From the NCBI GenBank assembly GCA_030844895.1, contig CM061229.1, positions 120,169,682 through 120,233,681 on the forward strand: 64,000 nucleotides of DNA, read 5' to 3'. Positions 44,448-56,384 of this stretch are shown here, piece after piece (position 1 is the stretch's first letter; each line of letters opens with the position of its first letter). Origin of the DNA: Ambrosia x helenae. Taxonomy: Eukaryota > Streptophyta > Magnoliopsida > Asterales > Asteraceae. Under the pieces are notes generated by a model. It was not told the DNA's origin. It saw nothing but the letters and a program-made list of their open reading frames with translations, and did no database searches. Position numbers and translations under genes: made by a program.

Positions 44448-44826
44448 TTCATTAATCATATATTGGCAAGTCATTAATTATGTTGTCATATTAGATATTT
44501 CAACCCGGGACGCTCTGCAACAGGTAATTGCTATGTTTTCTTTTTCTACCATATTCTGAAATAGCTCAAATCTTATTGTATGCAGTTAAAGACCTTTGAC
44601 TGAATGTATTGGAGCTAAACAATCTTTGTCCCCTTGAAGTGCTTGGGATCTTAATATTTTGTTTTAGGTGTTGATGTTGTAAGGTGAAATGGATCTTTTG
44701 GTATATTTTTTTTAAAGTATCTAATGCAAGTTGATACATAGATGCCATTTTTATAGTTTAGATATTTCTAATTTTATTCATTTTACTTAGATTTCTCAAC
44801 CCGGGACGCTCCCGGGGTATAAGCTA

Positions 44827-44827
<1 letters not shown>
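44085..44827 (+). mobile_element. Helitron copy in LTR1 (5'-truncated)
   Basis: 3' end CCGGGACGCTCCCGGGGTATAAG then CTAG 44824-44827, T. Two further decayed hairpin ends lie inside (GGGACGCTCCCGGGATAT near 44265, GGGACGCTCTGCAACAGG near 44505), suggesting a composite of several Helitron 3' ends. (TAA)n tracts at 44398-44447 and right after CTAG. Confidence 0.75.
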
Positions 44828-44889
<62 letters not shown>

Positions 44890-46367
44890 TTTAAAAAGAA
44901 AATAAAAAAAGTCACATGGACTTATTATGTGGGCTTAAGTATTGAAACACAAAATTAACCTAGTAGGTTAATATATTGGCACATGACTATTTACGGAGGG
45001 AAATACAATTATTTATGGGGAGGAGATATTGAGAGGATCGGATCACAGAGCGGCACATTATTGAACAGATATTGTTATCTTCGACCACAAGTCAGCGGCC
45101 AAAAGCGAAGGAAGGCGAGATCGAACACATAGCAGCAGCTCTAATTGTTTTAGAGGTTTATTGAAGGCCAGGGAGGCACGGGTCAAGACTAGAGCTACGG
45201 GTTCGACTATAATAAATTTTAGTTTTTATATTTATTTACTTTGTGTTCATGAATATTGAGACCATGATTAATTATTATTTTGAACCTTTGTTTTTATCTT
45301 GTTCCATTGTTATGAATAGCTAAACTTTTTAGGCTACCTAGGTCGTGTCGATGAATACTTAGCATTTTTATGACTTTCGGATTCGTTTAATTATATAATT
45401 GGCTTATGTTTTGGTAAAGACCTATTTGAGTTTGGTTATAATGCTTTTGCGTATTTAAGTTTAATTTATGATCTTTGATAGTTCCACATGTGTCTTGTTG
45501 AATGTCTTTCAGTTATAGATGCATGTTAGGTTGCCTGCTTTGTGCTTGTAACTAGTTTATGGTTTTTGACGTCTAATTCCATAGGAACTTGATTTGAGAG
45601 TTTAGAGGACTTAGGTATTCTGCCATTCCTTGAGACCGGGAGGTGATAGGGTGTCGGGTTGTCTAGATCTTTAGGTATCGGGTAGAGGTGAGACCGGGAG
45701 GTGATCCTTGCCTAGTGTGTCTATAGATTCTTGTAATTCCGAATTATTTCCAAGCCAATTAGATTACTCCTTCACATTTTTGGGTGTGTTGTGACAAGCG
45801 AGACCGGGAGGTGAGCGAGTCTTTCGAGTACCTTAGCATTCCCTAGTGAGGTGAGACCGGGAGGTGATCCGAACTAGTAACCAGTGATTTACACGTCCCT
45901 TAGGATTTTCTGAGAGGTGTTAGTGAGACCGGGAGGTGATCTAGCATGCTTTAGGGGTTTCCTGGGTCGTGCGTATCTTTAGAAAACCTGGTAGCCAATC
46001 CATTATTCGATTCCGAGAGTTGTGAGTCTGCGGGTAGGACTCTAGACCTAGGTAGTTGCCTTCCACATTATCTGAGTTCGATCCAGTGTTCTTAGCTTCC
46101 TGTTTTCGTCTCTATGTTATTTATTTTAATTGTTTTTATTTTATTTGCATTTAGCTTATAATTAATTCTTAAAAATCCAAATTAATAGGCTAGGAGTCGA
46201 CAGAGGTTTAGTACCGAGAGTCGCCATATTGTGTCCACGGTTCGATATTCCGGACTTACTTGCTCTGCTACACTGCGACCGGTACACTTGCCGTTAGTGT
46301 GTGGTTTTGTAGGTTTTTCCATTTTTAAAACTTGACCGAATTTATTTACTACACATTTCACACATCA
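44085..46367 (+). repeat. LTR1 of the array (5'-truncated)
   Basis: Missing the LTR start and the Helitron 5' part. Otherwise it matches LTR2 from about 49860 on. Contains five GAGACCGGGAGGTGA words (45632, 45690, 45800, 45853, 45925). Ends CACACATCA before the primer site. Confidence 0.85.
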
Positions 46368-46373
46368 AGTTTT

Positions 46374-46391
46374 TGGCGCCGTTGCCGGGGA
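46374..46391 (+). other. Primer binding site 1 (tRNA-Asp type)
   Basis: TGGCGCCGTTGCCGGGGA seven bases after LTR1. It complements the 3' end of plant tRNA-Asp, the primer used by Athila-group elements. The second copy, near 52158, has lost one C (TGGCGCGTTGCC). Confidence 0.75.
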
Positions 46392-46539
46392 CACGGTGCG
46401 CTTTCGAGGACGGCCCGAGTCGGGGATCAAGTCATTTTGTAGATATTTTTATTTATTTTTTTTCTTCTCTTTATTTTTATTTATTTATTTATTTTTTTTA
46501 TATATTTTCTCTATCTGGTGGCCGTGATCTGTTTGTTTA

Positions 46540-47305
46540 GTGTCTGTTTGCAGTGAGATTTTTAAGATGCCAGATGCTAGTGGAAGAAAGACTGTAGCAG
46601 ACTACATAAGAGAGCGCGACCAGGCTAGTTACAATGAAGAAGGCATCTACATACAAATGCAAAATCACTCTATGCCTATCTGGAGGGAGACCGATAGTTT
46701 TCTTGCCTCTTCAGTACCAAGGATCTATGTAGATTGGTATGAAGAGCAAAATCCATACTTACAGCCATATGATGTCACTTCAGCACCGAAGACGATAATG
46801 GACGAAGAAGTCCCACCTCCGGTCCAACAAGATGGGAGATGAAGATGAAGATATGCATGTACCATCTTGGGAGGACGAGTTTGGTGAGGAGTTGGATAAT
46901 TTACCAACTCTTGAAGAAGAAAAATTTGACCCGGTTGGTGATCTTACCTTTTTAGAAACATTACTTATGGGGGAACCAGCCACGGAGTCCAAAGATACAC
47001 CAAACGAGGAAGAAAAGGAAGAGGTGGTAACAAAGAAGAAGACCAAACCACCTCGTCACAGTCAGGATTGCCCGCCCATGCCACCACCATCACGGGAGAG
47101 GGTTCACAGTCACATGGACCATGCCCCTCATCATATGCCACATATCAGGTTTGGTCCAGGTAAGTGTAGAAATAGGTGCTCTGACCCGTTTGAAGTTTTC
47201 AAACGTTATTCTAGATTCACCATTCGTTTTTTGACAAACAATGGTGAACGATCTGAATTAAACGGGTTGGATAGAGGGTGGATAAAAGAGAAGCCACCTG
47301 ATTGA
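46540..47305 (+). pseudogene. Gag-like frame of internal region 1 (frameshifted)
   Basis: Two overlapping frames, 46540-46842 and 46832-47305, appear to be one original protein split by a single frame change at CAAGATGGGAGATGAAG. The likely start is MPDASGRKTVADYIRERDQA at 46567. Part one ends EVPPPVQQDG. Part two is acidic (MGDEDEDMHVPSWEDEFGEE) with FDPVGDLTFLETLLMGEP, a Lys-rich patch, a Pro/His-rich stretch and KYSR-like basic end CRNRCSDPFEVFKRYSRFTI. I recognise only a loose resemblance to Athila gag N-termini and to internal ORFs of non-autonomous relatives. No protease, RT or integrase follows. The second copy at 52322-53087 translates identically. Confidence 0.55.
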
Positions 47306-47725
47306 ACTTAGGTTAAAACCTAAGTGTAGAGTTTTGTATCATCACCTGCCAGGTATGTTTTAATTTTATTTTATTTTCATTCTCCTTTATTTTATTTTTT
47401 TTATATTTAGCTTTTATTTTTTTTAGTTTATCGAGTCGTGTGGGATTGCCTTGGCCTTTTTCACTGTTAGATTTCCCCGCCCGTACTCAATCTCCATTCG
47501 GGTGGGGTCGATCTTAAAATTATTTTTTGTAAACAGGCATCTCACTTGTTATTGAGTCATTTTACTTTCATTTTCTTTTTAGTTTATTTGTGCAGGATTC
47601 CGACTATGGCCGCGAAGGAAATGCTATACGGCTGTAGATGATGGACGAACGTGACACTTTCTTCGAGCTATAGCCACATATTCCAGGGGAGTTTGTTCTA
47701 TTTATTTTGTTGTTATATATATATA

Positions 47726-47756
<31 letters not shown>

Positions 47757-49107
47757 CCTTTCGTTTCTTCTTTATTTTTGTATTTTTATTTTTAGTCTGT
47801 TTTGTATCTAGGAGCACATTGAGGACACTGTGCCTTTCTAAGTGTGGGATGGGAAACTTCGTTTTTATTTCGCTTAGTTGTAGGTTGAGTCAAATAAAAT
47901 AAAAAAAAACAAAAAAAAAATTAAAAAAAAAAATAAAAAACGAAAAAAAAAAAGTTGGTTTTGTGTTAGTCCCGATCCTTTTTGCTCTTAGTAAACGAGC
48001 CTTTTCAATACGTCGGTTAAAAGCGGGGTCGATTATCGGGTTTACGAGTCTTAGCATATGTTTCTTTAAGTTGAGGGATATTAGGCTTGACTAAGTCATT
48101 TTTCTGAAATAAAATGTTTGGGGTGCCTGGGATAGTGGATCAAGCTGGATGGTTAACTGGTTTGCACTTGCTAGCATCGGTAACCTTTATTTTCATATGA
48201 CAGTGAGTTTTGAGCCTTTAAAACATTATATATTTCGTTTCATGTGTGATATACCGACTTTGTTGCATTATTTTAGAACTTGTGCGTTTCAATGCATTTT
48301 GAGACCATAGGCTTGGACTTGACACAAATATGATAGAGGCATTAGGATTACCCATTTTGTTTAGCCTTTTCGTTTGTTTTTGTTATTTGACCCCGTTTCA
48401 CCATTTTTACCATTAGAAACCACTTTGAGCCTAAACCTTTCGTTTGTCACCCATTTTATTTTATATTGATTACCGGATTGTATATATTTATGTGATGTGA
48501 AAAAAAAAATAAATCAGCATAAAGAGTAGCTGATACAAAAAAAAAAAAGAAAAAAAAAAACTGAAAAAAAGAAAAAAGTGAAAAGAAAAAAAAAGAATAA
48601 AGGTTGTGGGTCGAAAAGACCAAAGTGTTAGAGTTTTATGTTTCTTTTTAGCCAATTTTTCCCAACAAAATACCCTACCTTTAACTCTTGCCTACCCTTT
48701 CGAAGTCCTCTTGATTTGTGTCAGTTTTAGCAATTTGGTGGAAATTTGATTGACGTACAAGCTTATGATAATTTTGCTTCATAGTTCGGTTTTGAGAGAT
48801 TCACTCCAAATAAATATATAACCGAGAGATGAGTGATATTGTGAGGGGTGCTTACAGGTGCATAGTTGGTTACTTGAAGGTAAGTGAAGCTTGACTAGGT
48901 AGGCCTTGTTTTTAAAATTGTATCATCTTGACTAGTCAGCCTTTTGAACGATGTAAGTCTTGTGAAACTGTTATGCTTGTTGATTTCGTAGCTTGCTTTT
49001 GACCCTGTTTGATGCTATCGTTTTTGTTAAGTGTTTTGTTGAAAATGTTATTTGGGATTTTGTATAATTCTTTTTCGGGACGCAAAAGGTTTAAGTGTGG
49101 GGATGTT
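47306..49107 (+). other. Non-coding 3' part of internal region 1
   Basis: Contains an AT microsatellite at 47713-47750, A-rich tracts near 47900 and 48530-48600, and AGCACATTGAGGACACTGTG followed by AAGTGTGGGATGGG at about 47811-47850, a phrase typical of Athila 3' regions. The purine tract TTTAAGTGTGGGGATG ends it at LTR2. No gene recognised. Confidence 0.6.
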
Positions 49108-49348
49108 TGATGTGTTGCAAAACACATCAGTTCTCCTATGTATTTTGTATATTATTTGGTCATGTTTTTATTCGTTTCGTGTTGTTTTTATTATGTATTT
49201 ATTTATTTCATTATTTTATAGGTGTTCGTGAGAAATGAGCTTAAAACAGTGAAAATAACCAAGATACGAGCACCTGGTGTTAATGGACGTTCGAGCGTAA
49301 ACGAGCAACTTTGGTCGAGCCAAAAACACCCGAGTTAGAAACTTATAC

Positions 49349-49403
<55 letters not shown>

Positions 49404-50157
49404 CTATACATATAATAAACAAAAGCTATTTTAATGACATGACACTCAAAGAGAGTATTCTTTATCATTAAGTGTGCCATGTGGCAAGGACTTTATTTTA
49501 GGAAAATAATAATTTAAAATTTAAAAACAAAATTAGATTTTTATCTCTAATGTTTTCTCCCATAACTTTTAAACGTTAATATATTTTTATATACGAGATT
49601 TTTTAAAGAAAAAAATTACACCAAATTAACGAGCGTTTTATTATCTTTCCAACAGGTACCATAGTGCTATATAAAAAATGGAGAAAAAAACGACTATTTT
49701 TTTTGTGTGGTTTTGTTCATACAGGAAAAAAAAACACAAAGTGTTCAGGTTATTCATTAATCATGTATAGGCAAGTCATTAGTTATGTTCAAACCAGTAA
49801 ATATGATTTTTATTTACAACATGTGTTAGCATTGGAGTTATACATTGTTTTAGGTTAGGTTTTAATATTAGAGTTATACAGTGTTTAAGGTTATACACTA
49901 ACATTGAAGATACATTGTTAATTGTTTTAGGTTAAGTGCTACCCGAAGCTTTCCTGCATGTAACTGTAAAACGCATCAGTCTATTTCAGGTGTAAAATTG
50001 ATATTTCAAATTAGATTTCTCAACCTGGGACGCTCCCAGGATATATTAGTTTAAAAAAATTTGTGGGTTTGGGTCAGGCCTGAGATTAGGTGATACCAGA
50101 CCGAATTACCCTTTTTTTATATTAGAATATGATAACTTATGGCAGAGATTTGTTTAA

Positions 50158-50201
<44 letters not shown>

Positions 50202-50633
50202 TAAAAATAATCATAATAATAATAATAATATTCATTAATCATATATTGGCAAGTCATTAATTATGTTGTCATATTAGATATTTTATTATGTCATATTAGA
50301 TATTTCAACCCGGGACGCTCTGCAACAGGTAATTGCTATGTTTTCTTTTTCTACCATATTCTGAAATAGCTCAAATCTTATTGTATGCAGTTAAAGACCT
50401 TTGACTGAATGTATTGGAGCTAAACAATCTTTGTCCCCTTGAAGTGCTTGGGATCTTAATATTCTGTTTTAGGTGTTGATGTTGTAAGGTGAAATGGATC
50501 TTTTGGTATATTTTTTTTTTAAAGTATCTAATGCAAGTTGATACATAGATGCCATTTTTATAGTTTAGATATTTCTAATTTTATTCATTTTACTTAGATT
50601 TCTCAACCCGTGACGCTCCCGGGGTATAAGCTA

Positions 50634-50672
<39 letters not shown>

Positions 50673-52151
50673 TTTTAAAAAGAAAATAAAAAAAGTCTCA
50701 TGGACTTATTATGTGGGCTTAAGCATTGAAACACAAAATTAACCTAGTAGGTTAATATATTGGCACATGACTATTTACGGAGGGAAATACAATTATTTAT
50801 GGGGAGGAGATATTGAGAGGATCGGATCACAGAGCGGCACATTATTGAACAGATATTGTTATCTTCGACCACAAGTCAGCGGCCGAAAGCGAAGGAAGGC
50901 GAGATCGAACACATAGCAGCAGCTCTAATTGTTTTAGAGGTTTATTGAAGGCCAGGGAGGCACGGGTCAAGACTAGAGCTACGGGTTCGACTATAATAAA
51001 TTTTAGTTTTTATATTTATTTACTTTGTGTTCATGAATATTGAGACCTTGATTAATTATTATTTTGAACCTTTGTTTTTATCTTGTTCCATTGTTATGAA
51101 TAGCTAAACTTTTTAGGCTACCTAGGTCGTGTCGATGAATACTTAGCATTTTTATGACTTTCGGATTCGTTTAATTATATAATTGGCTTATGTTTTGGTA
51201 AAGACCTATTTGAGTTTGGTTATAATGCTTTTGCGTATTTAAGTTTAATTTATGATCTTTGATAGTTCCACATGTGTCTTGTTGAATGTCTTTCAGTTAT
51301 AGATGCATGTTAGGTTGCCTGCTTTGTGCTTGTAACTAGTTTATGGTTTTTGACGTCTAATTCCATAGGAACTTGATTTGAGAGTTTAGAGGACTTAGGT
51401 ATTCTGCCATTCCTTGAGACCGGGAGGTGATAGGGTGTTGGGTTGTCTAGATCTTTAGGTATCGGGTAGAGGTGAGACCGGGAGGTGATCCTTGCCTAGT
51501 GTGTCTATAGATTCTTGTAATTCCGAATTATTTCCAAGCCAATTAGATTACTCCTTCACATTTTTGGGTGTGTTGTGACAAGCGAGACCAGGAGGTGAGC
51601 GAGTCTTTCGAGTACCTTAGCATTCCCTAGTGAGGTGAGACCGGGAGGTGATCCGAACTAGTAACCAGTGATTTACACGTCCCTTAGGATTTTCTGAGAG
51701 GTGTTAGTGAGACCGGGAGGTGATCTAGCATGCTTTAGGGGTTTCCTGGGTCGGGCGTATCTTTAGAAAACCTGGTAGCCAATCCATTATTCGATTCCGA
51801 GAGTTGTGAGTCTGCGGGTAGGACTCTAGACCTAGGTAGTTGCCTTCCACATTATCTGAGTTCGATCCAGTGTTCTTAGCTTCCTGTTTTCGTCTCTATG
51901 TTATTTATTTTAATTATTTTTATTTTATTTGCATTTAGCTTATAATTAATTCTTAAAAATCCAAATTAATAGGCTAGGAGTCGACAGAGGTTTAGTACCG
52001 AGAGTCGCCGTATTGTGTCCACGGTTCGATATTCCGGACTTACTTGCTCTGCTACACTGCGACCGGTACACTTGCCGTTAGTGTGTGGTTTTGTAGGTTT
52101 TTCCATTTTTAAAACTTGACCGAATTTATTTACTACACATTTCACACATCA
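49108..52151 (+). repeat. LTR2 of the array (complete, 3044 bp with Helitron)
   Basis: TGATGTGTTGCAAAACACATC...ATTTCACACATCA. Without the 1232-bp Helitron it is about 1.8 kb. It serves at once as 3' LTR of internal region 1 and 5' LTR of internal region 2. One GAGACCGGGAGGTGA copy carries a G to A change (GAGACCAGG). Confidence 0.88.
49403..50634 (+). mobile_element. Helitron copy in LTR2 (1232 bp, both ends)
   Basis: TCTATACATATAATAAAC after an A inside a TAA microsatellite; ends CGCTCCCGGGGTATAAGCTAG before T. Non-coding. Confidence 0.88.
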
Positions 52152-52321
52152 AGTTTTTGGCGCGTTGCCGGGGACACAGTGCGCTTTCGAGGACGGCCCG
52201 AGTCGGGGATCAAGTCATTTTGTAGATATTTTTATTTATTTTTTTTCTTCTCTTTATTTTTATTTATTTATTTATTTATTTATATATTTTCTCTATCTGG
52301 TGGCCGTGATCTGTTTGTTTA

Positions 52322-53087
52322 GTGTCTGTTTGCAGTGAGATTTTTAAGATGCCAGATGCTAGTGGAAGAAAGACTGTAGCAGACTACATAAGAGAGCGCG
52401 ACCAGGCTAGTTACAATGAAGAAGGCATCTACATACAAATGCAAAATCACTCTATGCCTATCTGGAGGGAGACCGATAGTTTTCTTGCCTCTTCAGTACC
52501 AAGGATCTATGTAGATTGGTATGAAGAGCAAAATCCATACTTACAGCCATATGATGTCACTTCAGCACCGAAGACGATAATGGACGAAGAAGTCCCACCT
52601 CCGGTCCAACAAGATGGGAGATGAAGATGAAGATATGCATGTACCATCTTGGGAGGACGAGTTTGGTGAGGAGTTGGATAATTTACCAACTCTTGAAGAA
52701 GAAAAATTTGACCCGGTTGGTGATCTTACCTTTTTAGAAACATTACTTATGGGGGAACCAGCCACGGAGTCCAAAGATACACCAAACGAGGAAGAAAAGG
52801 AAGAGGTGGTAACAAAGAAGAAGACCAAACCACCTCGTCACAGTCAGGATTGCCCGCCCATGCCACCACCATCACGGGAGAGGGTTCACAGTCACATGGA
52901 CCATGCCCCTCATCATATGCCACATATCAGGTTTGGTCCAGGTAAGTGTAGAAATAGGTGCTCTGACCCGTTTGAAGTTTTCAAACGTTATTCTAGATTC
53001 ACCATTCGTTTTTTGACAAACAATGGTGAACGATCTGAATTAAACGGGTTGGATAGAGGGTGGATAAAAGAGAAGCCACCTGATTGA
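52322..53087 (+). pseudogene. Gag-like frame of internal region 2 (frameshifted)
   Basis: Frames 52322-52624 and 52614-53087 repeat the arrangement of copy 1, including the same frame break at CAAGATGGGAGATGAAG and the same translated products. Offset to copy 1 is 5782 bases. The shared break shows it predates the duplication. Same uncertain gag-like identity as copy 1. Confidence 0.55.
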
Positions 53088-54879
53088 ACTTAGGTTAAAA
53101 CTAAGTGTAGAGTTTTGTATCATCACCTGCCAGGTATGTTTTAATTTTATTTTATTTTCATTCTCCTTTATTTTATTTTTTTTATATTTAGCTTTTATTT
53201 TTTTTAGTTTATCGAGTCGTGTGGGATTGCCTTGGCCTTTTTCACTGTTAGATTTCCCCCGCCCGTACTCAATCTCCATTCGGGTGGGGTCGATCTTAAA
53301 ATTATTTTTTGTAAACAGGCATCTCACTTGTTATTGAGTCATTTTACTTTCATTTTCTTTTTAGTTTATTTGTGCAGGATTCCGACTATGGCCGCGAAGG
53401 AAATGCTATACGGCTGTAGATGATGGACGAACGTGACACTTTCTTCGAGCTATAGCCACATATTCCAGGGGAGTTTGTTCTATTTATTTTGTTGTTATAT
53501 ATATATATATATATATATATATTTTTTCCTTTCGTTTCTTCTTTATTTTTGTATTTTTATTTTTAGTCTGTTTTGTATCTAGGAGCACATTGAGGACACT
53601 GTGCCTTTCTAAGTGTGGGATGGGAAACTTCGTTTTTATTTCGCTTAATTGTAGGTTGAGTCAAATAAAATAAAAAAAAACAAAAAAAAAAATTAAAAAA
53701 AAAAAAAAAAAACGAAAAAAAAAAGTTGGTTTTGTGTTAGTCCCGATCCTTTTTGCTCTTAGTAAACGAGCCTTTTCAATACGTCGGTTAAAAGCGGGGT
53801 CGATTATCGGGTTTACGAGTCTTAGCATATGTTTCTTTAAGTTGAGGGATATTAGGCTTGACTAAGTCATTTTCTGAAATAAAATGTTTGGGGTGCCTGG
53901 GATAGTGGATCAAGCTGGATGGTTAACTGGTTTGCACTTGCTAGCATCGGTAACCTTTATTTTCATATGACAGTGAGTTTTGAGCCTTTAAAACATTATA
54001 TATTTCGTTTCATGTGTGATATACCGACTTTGTTGCATTATTTTAGAACTTGTGCGTTTCAATGCATTTTGAGACCATAGGCTTGGACTTGACACAAATA
54101 TGATAGAGGCATTAGGATTACCCATTTTGTTTAGCCTTTTCGTTTGTTTTTGTTATTTGACCCCGTTTCACCATTTTTACCATTAGAAACCACTTTGAGC
54201 CTAAACCTTTCGTTTGTCACCCATTTTATTTTATATTGATTACCGGATTGTATATATTTATGTGATGTGAAAAAAAAATAAATCAGCATAAAGATTAGCT
54301 GATACAAAAAAAAAAAAAAAAAGAAAAAAAACTGAAAAAAAGAAAAAAGTGAAAAGAAAAAAAAAAGAATAAAGGTTGTGGGTCGAAAAGACCAAAGTGT
54401 TAGAGTTTTATGTTACTTTTTAGCCAATTTTTCCCAACAAAATACCCTACCTTTAACTCTTGCCTACCCTTTCGAAGTCCTCTTGATTTGTGTCAGTTTT
54501 AGCAATTTGGTGGAAATTTGATTGACGTACAAGCTTATGATAATTTTGCTTCATAGTTCGGTTTTGAGAGATTCACTCCAAATAAATATATAACCGAGAG
54601 ATGAGTGATATTGTGAGGGGTGCTTACAGGTGCATAGTTGGTTACTTGAAGGTAAGTGAAGCTTGACTTGGTAGGCCTTGTTTTTAAAATTGTATCATCT
54701 TGACTAGTCAGCCTTTTGAACGATGTAAGTCTTGTGAAACCGCTATGCTTGTTGATTTCGTAGCTTGCTTTTGACCCTGTTTGATGCTATCGTTTTTGTT
54801 AAGTGTTTTGTTGAAAATGTTATTTGGGATTTTGTATAATTCTTTTTCGGGACGCAAAAGGTTTAAGTGTGGGGATATT
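53088..54879 (+). other. Non-coding 3' part of internal region 2
   Basis: Near-identical to 47306-49107; differences are mostly in homopolymer and AT microsatellite length (AT tract about 53496-53522). Ends in TTTAAGTGTGGGGATATT before LTR3. Confidence 0.6.
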
Positions 54880-55120
54880 TGATGTGTTGCAAAACACATC
54901 AGTTCTCCTATGTATTTTGTATATTATTTGGTCATGTTTTTATTCGTTTCGTGTTGTTTTTATTATGTATTTATTTATTTCATTATTTTATAGGTGTTCG
55001 TGAGAAATGAGCTTAAAACAGTGAAAATAACCAAGATGCGAGCACCTGGTGTTAATGGACGTTCGAGCGTAAACGAGCAACTTTGGTCGAGCCAAAAACA
55101 CCCGATTTAGAAACTTATAC

Positions 55121-55154
<34 letters not shown>

Positions 55155-56333
55155 CTATACATATAATAAACAAAAGCTATTTTAATGACATGACACTCAA
55201 AGAGAGTATTCTTTATCATTAAGTGTGCCATGTGGCAAGGACTTTATTTTAGGAAAATAATAATTTAAAATTTAAAAACAAAATTAGATTTTTATCTCTA
55301 ATGTTTTCTCCCATAACTTTTAAACGTTAATATATTTTATATACGAGATTTTTTAAAGAAAAAAATTACACCAAATTAACGAGCGTTTTATTATCTTTCC
55401 AACAGGTACCATAGTGCTATATAAAAAATGGAGAAAAAAACGACTATTTTTTTTTGTGTGGTTTTGTTCATACAGGAAAAAAAACACAAAGTGTTCAGGT
55501 TATTCATTAATCATGTATAGGCAAGTCATTAGTTATGTTCAAACCAGTAAATATGATTTTTATTTACAACATGTGTTAGCATTGGAGTTATACATTGTTT
55601 TAGGTTAGGTTTTAATATTAGAGTTATACAGTGTTTAAGGTTATGCACTAACATTGAAGATACATTGTTAATTGTTTTAGGTTAAGTGCTACCCGAAGCT
55701 TTCCTGCATGTAACTGTAAAACGCATCAGTGTATTTCAGGTGTAAAATTGATATTTCAAATTAGATTTCTCAACCTGGGACGCTCCCAGGATATATTAGT
55801 TTAAAAAAAATAGTGGGTTTGGGTCAGGCCTGAGATTAGGTGATACCAGACCCAATTACCCTTTTTTTATATTAGAATATGATAACTTATGGCAGAGATT
55901 TGTTTAAAATAATAATAATAATAATAATAATATTCATTAATCATATATTGGCAAGTCATTAATTATGTTGTCATATTAGATATTTTATTATGTCATATTA
56001 GATATTTCAACCCGGGACGCTCTGCAACAGGTAATTGCTATGTTTTCTTTTTCTACCATATTCTGAAATAGCTCAAATCTTATTGTATGCAGTTAAAAAC
56101 CTTTGACTGAATGTATTGGAGCTAAACAATCTTTGTCCCCTTGAAGTGCTTGGGATCTTAATATTCTGTTTTAGGTGTTGATGTTGTAAGGTGAAATGGA
56201 TCTTTTGGTATATTTTTTTTAAAGTATCTAATGCAAGTTGATACATAGATGCCATTTTTATAGTTTAGATATTTCTAATTTTATTCATTTTACTTAGATT
56301 TCTCAACCCGTGACGCTCCCGGGGTATAAGCTA

Positions 56334-56384
<51 letters not shown>

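Noticed and set aside
49403..56334. One giant Helitron spanning 49403-56334
   Set aside because: Each Helitron copy has its own nearby 5' and 3' ends; the LTR array explains the repetition better.
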